DNA of 6,232 nt from Ruminococcus sp. (GCA_003488415.1 DNLQ01000194.1:1-6232), one strand, 5' to 3'; shown: positions 1 through 6,232, counted from the first letter of the stretch. Notes: generated by a model not told the origin, from the sequence alone. A program made the numbers and translations.

Positions 1-623
1 GCAAAGTGGAGTATCTTTCTGATACCCATGTGATTGGAAATGATAGCGTCGTAGAAATTGGATTCATTGAAGGTGTACTGGAACATCTCGGGGACGTTAT
101 CCTCTTTCATGAACGTAGGGTTGCAGTCGGCAAAGGCTGTAACAGCAGTCTGGAGAGTACCGTAGGCGTGGGCGGAGTTCACTCCAAAGCCGTCAAGATA
201 GGCAGTTTCAAGGTCTGCACCGTCACCGTTTCCGCCGAGAGTGGACTCTCTTGTGCCGAGTCCCAGGAAAAGAGCGTACACCTTTTCACGCTCAGTCTGA
301 CCGATACGCAGGGAGATAAGGTCCCAGTGCTCGTCGATCTCCTTATAGAGTGCGTACTTTACCTCCTGTACCGTCATCTTATGGTTGATGGCACGTATCT
401 CCGCAGCCGAGGCGTCGGCAGGAGTATTTCTCTCACCGAAATTGAAGGGATTTCCCACGCCCTCCTTCTGCACGTCACGGGAGGTATCGTGTGCCGGATC
501 GCATACCTCTCCTGCGTAGTCGTAGTCTGCAAATGCAGTGAGTACCGGGCTTGCCGGAGTTACTGCCGTGCATACCAGCATCGAAGCAGATAATAATACT
601 GCCGCTGTTCTCTTATGTCTCAT
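1..623 (-). CDS. Secreted protein with possible lysozyme-like domain, C-terminus cut by window edge
   Basis: Reading the minus strand from the ATG at 623-621 gives an uninterrupted frame of 207 codons that leaves the window at base 1, so the gene is partial. The start is supported by a good Shine-Dalgarno (GGGAGGA, about 631-637). The N-terminus is a classical Sec signal peptide: basic MRHKR, a hydrophobic stretch at residues 7-31, and a likely signal peptidase I cut after AFA (residue 32). No lipobox is present. The mature part is rich in acidic and aromatic residues. Residues 115-165 contain GLGTRES (E126) and, 27 residues on, AYGTLQTA (153-160). This loosely resembles the catalytic Glu-Ser and GLMQ-type motifs of transglycosylase/lysozyme folds, which would mean cell-wall or glycan cleavage outside the cell. 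That assignment is inference and weak; the secreted nature is well supported. A dockerin or other module could lie beyond the edge. Confidence 0.85.
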   Translation of the reverse strand, partial: MRHKRTAAVLLSASMLVCTAVTPASPVLTAFADYDYAGEVCDPAHDTSRDVQKEGVGNPFNFGERNTPADASAAEIRAINHKMTVQEVKYALYKEIDEHWDLISLRIGQTEREKVYALFLGLGTRESTLGGNGDGADLETAYLDGFGVNSAHAYGTLQTAVTAFADCNPTFMKEDNVPEMFQYTFNESNFYDAIISNHMGIRKILHF

Positions 624-823
624 AATAATTCCTCCCTCATAATAAATATCAGTGTTTTATAGTGCCCCGCACAATCGCTCACCTGTGTTCGCTGCGTGCG
701 GATCGGCAGACAGCAGATGCAAAGCATTTTGTCATTTGCTGTAACGTGTGCAAACTCAGCCTTATGCGGAGCGTCACATTCAGATGTGCTAAAGCTCTCT
801 GTCTGTATCCTGCTCCTGCTATT
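624..823 (-). promoter_or_regulatory. Long 5' leader of the secreted-protein gene, possibly structured
   Basis: The promoter at 830-858 predicts a transcript start near 823, which leaves about 200 untranslated bases before the ATG at 623. The leader contains several complementary segments: CACAT/ATGTG (775-779 with 784-788), ACAGCA/TGCTGT (710-715 with 737-742), and CCGCAC/GTGCGG (667-672 with 696-701). A longer-range pair, GAGCG/CGCTC (769-773 with 676-680), would compete with or knot into the last helix. I do not recognise a known riboswitch core, and there is no obvious poly-U intrinsic terminator. If it regulates, control at translation initiation is more likely than attenuation. The leader is measured from sequence; the regulatory role is inference. 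Confidence 0.35.
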
Positions 824-829
824 ATATTT

Positions 830-858
830 AGTATAGCACAGATCCGGCAAAATTTCAA
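830..858 (-). promoter_or_regulatory. Sigma-A type promoter for the secreted-protein gene
   Basis: On the minus strand there is a -35 TTGAAA (858-853), a 17-base spacer, and a -10 TATACT (835-830). The predicted start of transcription is near 823. An overlapping alternative is TTGCCG (850-845), an 18-base spacer and TATAAT (826-821). The first fits consensus better at -35, the second at -10. Both would give a leader of about 190-200 bases. Confidence 0.65.
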
Positions 859-904
859 TATCACGTTTTCATTCCGTCTGTCAGAGAGCCGGGACGAGCC
901 GGTG

Positions 905-916
905 TTCTCCGGAGAA
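905..916. promoter_or_regulatory. 12-base perfect palindrome, possible operator
   Basis: The sequence TTCTCCGGAGAA is a perfect palindrome. It lies between the divergent promoters, about 66 bases upstream of the plus-strand -35 and about 47 bases upstream of the minus-strand -35. A dimeric regulator could bind here and act on either promoter. A single occurrence of this length can arise by chance, so the assignment is tentative. Confidence 0.2.
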
Positions 917-981
917 AATGACAGGAAATTAGGCTTTTTAAACAAATAGGTCATTCCTCGCAGGATTTTTGTTGATTATTA

Positions 982-1010
982 TTGAAATTCTGCGGAGTGT
1001 GTGATATAAT
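982..1010 (+). promoter_or_regulatory. Sigma-A type promoter for the SWIM-MoxR operon
   Basis: There is a -35 TTGAAA at 982-987, a 17-base spacer, and a perfect -10 TATAAT at 1005-1010. The predicted start is near 1017, giving a short leader of about 27 bases before the ATG at 1044. The close match to consensus suggests substantial vegetative expression unless it is repressed. No other promoter of this quality is seen in the short gaps downstream, so it probably drives all four plus-strand genes. Confidence 0.8.
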
Positions 1011-1043
1011 ATATGTATATTTTTCTTTCACAAGGAGGTCGCT

Positions 1044-2465
1044 ATGGCTGACGCAAGATCAATAACAGAAGAATTTATCAGTTCCTCTGCCGTAAATCCT
1101 TCTGCGCTATCAAATGCAAAGAAGATCTCCTCCTCAGGAGGATTCAGGAAGCTCTGCAGATCCGCAGACGAGACACTTATATTCGGCGACTGCTACGGAA
1201 GCGGAAGCAAGCCCTATAACGCATCTGTTGACTTCTCGGGAGATGCGCCGGTTTTCCGCTGTTCCTGTCCCAGCCGTCAGATACCCTGCAAGCACTGCCT
1301 TGCACTGATGTACGACTGGACGGCAAAGAAGGAATTTACTGTTGAGGATATACCGGAGGATATTGAAAGGAAACGTGAAAAGATAGAGAAGCGGGCTGAG
1401 AAGGCGGCGTCAGGAGAAGCTGCAAAGGCACCGTCAAAGCCAAACAAGTCCGCTGCTGAGAAAAAGCTGAAGAAGCAGCGTGAAGGGCTTGACCTTGCCG
1501 ACAGCTTCGTGCATGACATACTTGCCAACGGTATCGGATCGGTGAACAAGGCTGCCTGTGCAAGGTACTCCTCTCTTGCAAAGCAGCTTGGAGACCACTA
1601 TCTCCCCGAGCCCCAGGCAATAATGAACGAGATAATCGGAGCTGTATCTCTTCTCTCTGAGCAGCCCGATGACAAGGAAGTCAATAATATCATCGCACTC
1701 TGCGTAAGGCTCAGCTCGGTGATAAAGAAGAGTCGTGCCTACATAGATTCAAAGCTGGTATCAGGAGAGGTGCTGCCGGAGGATAACATCCTGTACGAGG
1801 AAATGGGCGGAGTATGGAAGCTCTCACAGCTGAAGGAGCTGGGACTCTTCCGTGAGGATACATCCCTTCTCCAGCTCTCCTTTGCCCGTATCGACGAGGA
1901 GTCACGCAAGACCATCATAGACGAAGGCTACTGGATAGACCTTGATACCGGAGACATATTCCGCACCGACAATATCCGTCCCTACAAGGCTTTGAAGTAC
2001 ATAAGGTCAGATGATGCAAGGTTTGAGCTTTATAAGGTCAGGGAGCTATATCTCTATCCCGGAACGCTCAACAGACGTATCCGCTGGGAGGATGCAGAGT
2101 CAGTGCCTGCTGAGCCCGGGGACTATAAGCGTGTACTTTCAAAAGCCGAGACAATATCCGCTGCCGTCAGGAAAGCAAAGAACGAGCTGAAAAACACACT
2201 GTCACGCCCCTATGCAGCAGTACTTGTCAGCTTTGATACTATCGGCTATGCAGCAGACGGTCACGGTGTACTTGGATGCGGCGAGGAGACTATCGCACTC
2301 CGTGACAGTAAGTATTATCCCTCTGCCTGCGCCACACTTAAACTTATCTCAGGCTCTCTCAGCGGCGGTGCGGTCTTTGGCGGACTGTTCTACGACGCAG
2401 ATCAGCACAGCTTATATCTCAGCCCGTTCTCGGTAGTTACCGGAAATGACATCATAAGGCTTTAA
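1044..2465 (+). CDS. SWIM zinc-finger protein, first gene of MoxR operon (YehQ-like role)
   Basis: This is a 473-residue protein. The start is set by a strong AAGGAGG at 1032-1038, five bases before the ATG. Residues 71-88 hold a complete SWIM zinc finger of the CxCx(n)CxH type, with C73, C75, C82 and H84 as ligands and an extra C85. SWIM fingers bind DNA or protein partners. A charged Lys/Glu/Ala-rich linker follows at about 103-150, likely helical or coiled-coil. The remainder (151-473) is a globular region containing a conserved-looking segment around residues 297-348 (YWIDLDTGDIF, RPYKALKYI, NRRIRWED) with no catalytic motif I can name. No signal peptide or membrane segment is visible, so it is cytoplasmic. 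SWIM proteins are encoded beside YehL-type MoxR ATPases in other bacteria (E. coli YehQ), which fits this operon. The family call is firm; the role is not known. Confidence 0.92.
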   Translation: MADARSITEEFISSSAVNPSALSNAKKISSSGGFRKLCRSADETLIFGDCYGSGSKPYNASVDFSGDAPVFRCSCPSRQIPCKHCLALMYDWTAKKEFTVEDIPEDIERKREKIEKRAEKAASGEAAKAPSKPNKSAAEKKLKKQREGLDLADSFVHDILANGIGSVNKAACARYSSLAKQLGDHYLPEPQAIMNEIIGAVSLLSEQPDDKEVNNIIALCVRLSSVIKKSRAYIDSKLVSGEVLPEDNILYEEMGGVWKLSQLKELGLFREDTSLLQLSFARIDEESRKTIIDEGYWIDLDTGDIFRTDNIRPYKALKYIRSDDARFELYKVRELYLYPGTLNRRIRWEDAESVPAEPGDYKRVLSKAETISAAVRKAKNELKNTLSRPYAAVLVSFDTIGYAADGHGVLGCGEETIALRDSKYYPSACATLKLISGSLSGGAVFGGLFYDADQHSLYLSPFSVVTGNDIIRL

Positions 2466-2475
2466 GGAGGATAAC

Positions 2476-4344
2476 ATGGAAGTAAAGAATAATCCCTTTT
2501 ACGAACTAAGGACACGCCTTTACGCATCCGCTGCTGCCGGATGCTCTATCATTGCCGAGGACTTCCGACTTAAACGAGCAGTGGAGGCATTCCGTCCCAT
2601 GTCCGAAGCCAATAAGGTGTTCGGAAAGCTGTATGGTATGTGCGAGGCTCTGCTCACATCTGCCGATCCTGCCGCTGAAATATCTGACTGTATTGCCCTT
2701 GCTGACGCCCTTGCGGTGACTCAGGGCACCTTTGCGGACAGCAGTGAGACTTCACCGGCACCGGTAAGTGATGTATTCACCCCTGTACACCTCACCTGCA
2801 ATGAGCTTGAGGAATACAGAGGAAAGCTGCGTAAAGCTCCCTATACCGACACTGAGTTCGACGACCGCTTTTTCAGGGTAGTTTCCGATCCGAGGCTTAT
2901 GTCTGCCTTCCTGGAGACAGCAGGACGCAACGGCACAGGCGTCGCAGAGCTGCTTGTACAGCTTGAAGCAGTATTCGGCGAAAAACTGTACCCGCTGCTG
3001 TTCAGTACGGTGGACACCTCCAACAAGAATGCTACCGGCAATCAGATACGCTTTATAAGCAGCGTCACTCACGGCAGATTCAATGACAGATACACGGAGT
3101 ATGCAGAGAACGAGGAAAATCCCGAAGGCATACGCATCGCAGCTATTGAAGCTATGGTATATTCACCGGAAAACGAGGAGAGTCTCCTTGCTATATACAG
3201 GACCTCAAAGGGCAAGGTAAAGACTGCCGCCCTTATGTCACTTGCAAGGATAAATTCCGATCATGCGGAGGATGCAGTCAGAAAGGCTGCTGCAAATCAG
3301 AGATCAAGCGACTTCCGGCTGCTGTGCGGATCCGGCGGAAAAACTGCCGTGGAGTACGCCCGGAGCGAGATCGGCTTTTTGCTGGAGAACAGCGGAAAGG
3401 AGGTTCCCCCGACACATCCCTTCTGTTCATTCCGCTTCAATACCTGGGAACTGCTCGGCAGCAAGAAAAACGTGACAGATGTGTTTGAAAAATGGGCTGC
3501 AAAGGATTCTGAGGAAAAGAAGATCCCCTACAGCAAAGAAGTTATGTATGCCGATCAGAACAAGCCTCTGACAGACAACCTGTATGACCACGATGCTCCG
3601 GAGTACCGTGATATGATAAGGACGCTCCACAGTAAATACCCTGTTCAGTTCTCTTTGTCCGCATTCTTCCTTGCACTTATTGAAGATCCGGAAAATGCCT
3701 GCAAAAAGATATGTACCGATCACAGGCTCTATGACCGTGACCTGCTGTACATTATACGTCACATATTCTCAACTCCCGACGGCTGGTACAGGATAAGACG
3801 GGGATTCAGATCAAGCGAGGAGGACTACTCTAATATCAGGCTGTTCCGGAATGTTCCGGAGGATATGCTCGATTTCCTTTCCGACACATCTGTTATCTTT
3901 CATTACAAGGAGCTTGAGAAGCTGTTCCCCAACGGTCAGGAGCGTGAGACTGCGGAAGAAAATATGAAGCAGAGATGCAGTGCCCTTCGTCATATGCTGA
4001 TGATATGCGGTCAGCAGGACCGTGAAAGGGTACGGGCAGCCGCAGAGAGATTCGCATGGGCTATGAACAGCAAGTACCCCTGCGACGATATTCTCTTTAT
4101 TCTTCCTGAGGTGACCGATAAGTCACTTGAAGGAGTTGCATACAACTTCATCATGTACCTTGTGGATAAGGATCTTCCTGCATACCTGGGATACAGCATT
4201 GAGCGTTCGGATATACCGGAGGAAATAAAGGTCAGCGATCTTAAAAAGGCTCTTGCCTTTCTGAAAACCGAATACGTCAACGGTCATGCGGATATCAAGG
4301 ACAATATAAGACGTATGCTTGAAACACACGGAATAAAGGAGTAA
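2476..4344 (+). CDS. Large helical HEAT-repeat-like protein of unknown function in MoxR operon
   Basis: This is a 622-residue cytoplasmic protein with no signal peptide or membrane segment. It starts ten bases after the SWIM gene; its AAGGAGG (2464-2470) overlaps that gene's stop, so translation of the two is probably coupled. Residues 217-272 read as two or three consecutive helical hairpins typical of HEAT-like repeats (IRIAAIEAMVYS, then VKTAALMSLARI, then AEDAVRKAA). The rest is predominantly helical with many charged residues. I see no nucleotide-binding, zinc-binding or protease motif. Residues 85-105 are a Ser/Thr/Pro-rich stretch that looks like an interdomain linker. In actinobacterial loci of similar layout, this position between the SWIM and AAA genes is often filled by DUF5691 proteins. 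A relationship is possible but cannot be shown by eye. A scaffold or substrate-adaptor role is inference. Confidence 0.75.
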   Translation: MEVKNNPFYELRTRLYASAAAGCSIIAEDFRLKRAVEAFRPMSEANKVFGKLYGMCEALLTSADPAAEISDCIALADALAVTQGTFADSSETSPAPVSDVFTPVHLTCNELEEYRGKLRKAPYTDTEFDDRFFRVVSDPRLMSAFLETAGRNGTGVAELLVQLEAVFGEKLYPLLFSTVDTSNKNATGNQIRFISSVTHGRFNDRYTEYAENEENPEGIRIAAIEAMVYSPENEESLLAIYRTSKGKVKTAALMSLARINSDHAEDAVRKAAANQRSSDFRLLCGSGGKTAVEYARSEIGFLLENSGKEVPPTHPFCSFRFNTWELLGSKKNVTDVFEKWAAKDSEEKKIPYSKEVMYADQNKPLTDNLYDHDAPEYRDMIRTLHSKYPVQFSLSAFFLALIEDPENACKKICTDHRLYDRDLLYIIRHIFSTPDGWYRIRRGFRSSEEDYSNIRLFRNVPEDMLDFLSDTSVIFHYKELEKLFPNGQERETAEENMKQRCSALRHMLMICGQQDRERVRAAAERFAWAMNSKYPCDDILFILPEVTDKSLEGVAYNFIMYLVDKDLPAYLGYSIERSDIPEEIKVSDLKKALAFLKTEYVNGHADIKDNIRRMLETHGIKE

Positions 4345-4350
4345 TACAAA

Positions 4351-5436
4351 ATGGCACAGGAGATACTCAGGCTGTCGGCAGAACAGCTTTACAAGAATGA
4401 AATAGATGCACTTATTGCAAACGAGACTGCCCCGGTACCGAAGGGCTGGCAGATGTCGCCGAAGTCGGTGCTGACCTATATCTTAGGAGGCAAAGCAGGC
4501 GATACTGTCATAACGCCTAAGTATATGGGCGATAAGCGTGTGGTGGAGATATGTATAGCCACCCTTGTCACAGACCGTGCGCTCCTTCTGATAGGCGAGC
4601 CGGGTACAGCAAAGTCCTGGCTGTCGGAGCATCTGACTGCCGCCATAAACGGCAACTCATCACAGGTGATACAGGGTACGGCAGGCACTACAGAGGAGCA
4701 GATACGCTATTCATGGAATTATGCCATGCTCCTTGCCAAAGGCCCGTCCTTTGAGTCGCTGGTAAAAAGTCCCGTGTACAACGCCATGGAGACAGGCACT
4801 ATAGCCAGATTTGAGGAGATCTCACGGTGTGCCAGCGAGGTGCAGGATGCACTGATCTCCATACTCTCCGAGAAGCGCATCTCCATACCGGAGCTTTCTG
4901 AGGAAGTGGCAGCAAAAAAGGGCTTTTCCATTATCGCCACCGCAAACACCCGTGACAAGGGCGTAAACGAGATGTCCTCAGCACTTAAAAGACGTTTCAA
5001 TATAGTCATACTCCCGCCGCCCTCTGATATGCAGACTGAAATAAATATCGTAAAGACTCGTGTGGCTCAGATGTCAAAGGATATGGAGCTGTGTGCAGCT
5101 ATGCCAAATGACAGCGACTTTGAAAAGATAGTCACTGTATTCCGTGAGCTGCGTCAGGGAAAAACTCTTGACGGACAGATGAAGGTAAAGCCCACAAGCG
5201 GTGTTCTGTCCTCAGCCGAGGCAATATCCCTTATGGTGAACAGCATGGCGCTTGCAGGCAGCTTCGGTAACGGCAAGGTGACTGACTCCGAGCTTGCTGC
5301 GGCATTGCAGGGAGCGGTAGTCAAGGACGATGACAAGGATAAAGCCGCCTGGGAGGAGTACCTGGAAAACGTGATGCGTAAAAAGGGCAGGGACTATGCC
5401 TCACTCTACGCAGAATGCAAGGAGCGTAACACATAA
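4351..5436 (+). CDS. MoxR-family AAA+ ATPase (YehL-like)
   Basis: This is a 361-residue single-domain AAA+ protein, close to the usual MoxR length. Walker A is GEPGTAKS at 82-89. The Walker B region is IARFEEISR at 151-159, where E155-E156 sit at the positions of the usual Asp-Glu. Sensor 1 is the Asn of ATANT (N199). The arginine finger segment is SSALKRRF (209-216). The lid region (about 255-345) has PTSGVLSSAEAI where most MoxR proteins carry a sensor-2 SPR motif, so that arginine appears absent. MoxR ATPases form rings that remodel protein complexes, usually with a VWA-domain partner, and insert metals or activate enzymes in known cases. AAAGGAG (4335-4341), inside the last codons of the upstream gene, precedes the ATG by nine bases. 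With SWIM and DUF5682 neighbours it best fits the YehL subfamily. The family call is firm; the subfamily is inferred from context. Confidence 0.94.
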   Translation: MAQEILRLSAEQLYKNEIDALIANETAPVPKGWQMSPKSVLTYILGGKAGDTVITPKYMGDKRVVEICIATLVTDRALLLIGEPGTAKSWLSEHLTAAINGNSSQVIQGTAGTTEEQIRYSWNYAMLLAKGPSFESLVKSPVYNAMETGTIARFEEISRCASEVQDALISILSEKRISIPELSEEVAAKKGFSIIATANTRDKGVNEMSSALKRRFNIVILPPPSDMQTEINIVKTRVAQMSKDMELCAAMPNDSDFEKIVTVFRELRQGKTLDGQMKVKPTSGVLSSAEAISLMVNSMALAGSFGNGKVTDSELAAALQGAVVKDDDKDKAAWEEYLENVMRKKGRDYASLYAECKERNT

Positions 5437-6232
5437 TGGCTGAGTACTACGGCGTAAGGCATCTGTCTCCTGCCTGCGCATTTTACGTCAGGGAGTTCCT
5501 TGACTGTACAAGACCGAAGGCTGTACTGATAGAAGGACCTTCCGACCTCAGCGGACTTATTGACGGGCTTTGCAGCAGAAAAGTGAAGCTGCCTGCGGCG
5601 ATACTTGCATATACCACCGAAGCGCCTGTACGGACGGTCATGTACCCTATGGCAGAGTTCTCTCCGGAGTATCAGGCGATGGTATGGGCAAAAAAGCATA
5701 ATGTACCCGTTGAGTTCTGCGACCTTCCCTCAGGAAGTCTCCTTGCTTACAGTGAGGAAGATGAAGGGGAGGAGATGCCCCGGAGCGAGAGTGTTTACAG
5801 CCGTCTGGAAAAGGCTTCGGGACTGGACACCGATACCTTCTGGGAGTACCGCTTTGAGCACTCTGAGAACTACGACGACTTCATTGCCGCTGCCGGAGAA
5901 TACGGAAGGTCAATACGAGAGTTCTCTGTTTCAGACAGCAGGAACGAGCTGCGTGAAGCCTACATGAGACGAAGGATAAAGGAGACTGAGGAAAAATACG
6001 GAAGTGCAGCCGTTATAACCGGTGCGTTCCATACCTCCGGCATAAAGGACATCCCATGCTCGGAGAAGGATATAAAGCTCACTGACAAGCTGGAAACTGC
6101 GGAGTCGAAGGCTACGCTGATGCCCTATTCGTACTACAGGCTGTCGTCACGCTCCGGCTACGGAGCAGGCAGCAAGGCACCGGCTTACTATGAGATGCTG
6201 TGGAAGAACCGTACAGGTTCATCGCTGGAGAA
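5436..6232 (+). CDS. DUF5682-type protein, possible TraB/TIKI-like hydrolase, C-terminus cut by window edge
   Basis: The frame starts at an ATG that shares one base with the stop of the MoxR gene (TAATG) and stays open for 265 codons to the right edge, so it is partial. AAGGAG at 5419-5424 is the likely ribosome binding site, about 11 bases upstream. The N-terminus shows GVRHLSP (6-12), VLIEGPSD (30-37), FCDLP (94-98), a basic helix LREAYMRRRI (172-181), TGAFHTSG (195-202), then MPYSYYRLSSRSGYGAG (229-245) and PAYYEMLW (249-256). These features match what I know of DUF5682 proteins, found next to YehL-type MoxR ATPases. The two GxxH motifs plus the EG-D motif resemble the metal-binding and catalytic signature of the TraB/TIKI/ChaN superfamily, suggesting a metal-dependent hydrolase; this second step is inference. 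No signal peptide is present. Family members are usually much longer, so most of the protein lies outside the window. Confidence 0.88.
   Translation, partial: MAEYYGVRHLSPACAFYVREFLDCTRPKAVLIEGPSDLSGLIDGLCSRKVKLPAAILAYTTEAPVRTVMYPMAEFSPEYQAMVWAKKHNVPVEFCDLPSGSLLAYSEEDEGEEMPRSESVYSRLEKASGLDTDTFWEYRFEHSENYDDFIAAAGEYGRSIREFSVSDSRNELREAYMRRRIKETEEKYGSAAVITGAFHTSGIKDIPCSEKDIKLTDKLETAESKATLMPYSYYRLSSRSGYGAGSKAPAYYEMLWKNRTGSSLE

Larger units (their letters stand above)
624..1043. other. Divergent intergenic region without a convincing gene
   Basis: These 420 bases separate the minus-strand secreted-protein gene from the plus-strand operon. They hold two divergent promoters (830-858 minus, 982-1010 plus), the long minus-side leader, and a roughly 120-base stretch between the promoters (859-981). 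Open frames exist on both strands here, but none has a ribosome binding site or recognisable protein composition. No tRNA, repeat array or mobile-element end is visible. Confidence 0.7.

Noticed and set aside
6..593. Long plus-strand open frame opposite the secreted-protein gene
   Set aside because: It is antisense to a minus-strand frame that has a proper ribosome binding site, promoter and signal peptide. The plus-strand translation is low-complexity Val/Leu/Ser-rich and has no ribosome binding site.
550..623. Lipoprotein signal in the secreted protein
   Set aside because: The Cys at residue 18 is preceded by Leu-Val rather than a small residue, so there is no lipobox. A signal peptidase I site after AFA fits better.
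624..823. c-di-AMP (ydaO-type) riboswitch in the minus-strand leader
   Set aside because: A short stretch (GCCGATCCGCACGCAG) vaguely recalls the 3' part of that class, but the conserved GCGGGGGA and GGGGTGAAT elements are missing or out of order.
662..954. Small open frames of 76-95 codons on both strands in the intergenic region
   Set aside because: None has a Shine-Dalgarno at a sensible distance, their compositions are not protein-like, and they overlap both promoters.
5605..5967. Plus-strand open frame of 120 codons
   Set aside because: It is out of frame with the DUF5682 gene, which starts at 5436 and shows clear family motifs through the same stretch. This one is a shadow.
1044..6232. 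VWA-MoxR ternary conflict (VMAP-type) defence system
   Set aside because: Only the MoxR ATPase is shared. No protease, VMAP effector or VWA gene is visible in the window, and the SWIM plus DUF5682 partners fit the YehL-type locus better.
1..6232. CRISPR arrays, tRNA or rRNA genes, insertion sequences, intrinsic terminators
   Set aside because: No regularly spaced repeats, cloverleaf or rRNA-like sequence, transposase motif, or GC-rich hairpin followed by a T-run was found. The lack of terminators fits a window whose genes either diverge or run off the edges.

Overview
The window looks like chromosomal DNA of a Gram-positive gut-type Clostridia, most likely a Ruminococcus-like Oscillospirales. 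This is inferred from strong AAGGAGG ribosome binding sites, TTGAAA-17-TATAAT type promoters, moderate GC, and a secreted protein with a Gram-positive style signal peptide. No rRNA, tRNA, CRISPR array, insertion sequence or integrase is visible, and nothing suggests recent transfer.

Layout: bases 1-623 hold the 5' part of a minus-strand gene for a secreted protein that runs off the left edge. Bases 624-1043 are a divergent intergenic region. It holds one promoter per direction and an unusually long (about 200 nt), possibly structured leader on the minus side. From 1044 to the right edge, four genes lie head to tail on the plus strand with almost no gaps and no internal terminator, so they form one operon. 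They are a SWIM zinc-finger protein (1044-2465), a large alpha-helical protein with HEAT-like repeats and no recognised family (2476-4344), a MoxR-type AAA+ ATPase (4351-5436), and a DUF5682-type protein (5436 to beyond 6232).

The set SWIM protein + MoxR ATPase + DUF5682 matches, from general knowledge, the little-studied YehL-type MoxR loci (compare yehLMPQ of Escherichia coli). These normally also carry a von Willebrand factor A (VWA) protein, so a VWA gene is predicted just past the right edge. The working model is inference: the MoxR ATPase, with a VWA partner, acts as a remodelling chaperone; the SWIM protein supplies nucleic-acid or protein binding; the HEAT-like protein is a scaffold; and the DUF5682 protein is a possible metal-dependent hydrolase. 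The last point rests on two GxxH motifs and an EG(P)xD motif resembling those of the TraB/TIKI/ChaN superfamily. The biological function of such loci is, as far as I know, not established, and this operon is the main candidate for an undescribed system here.
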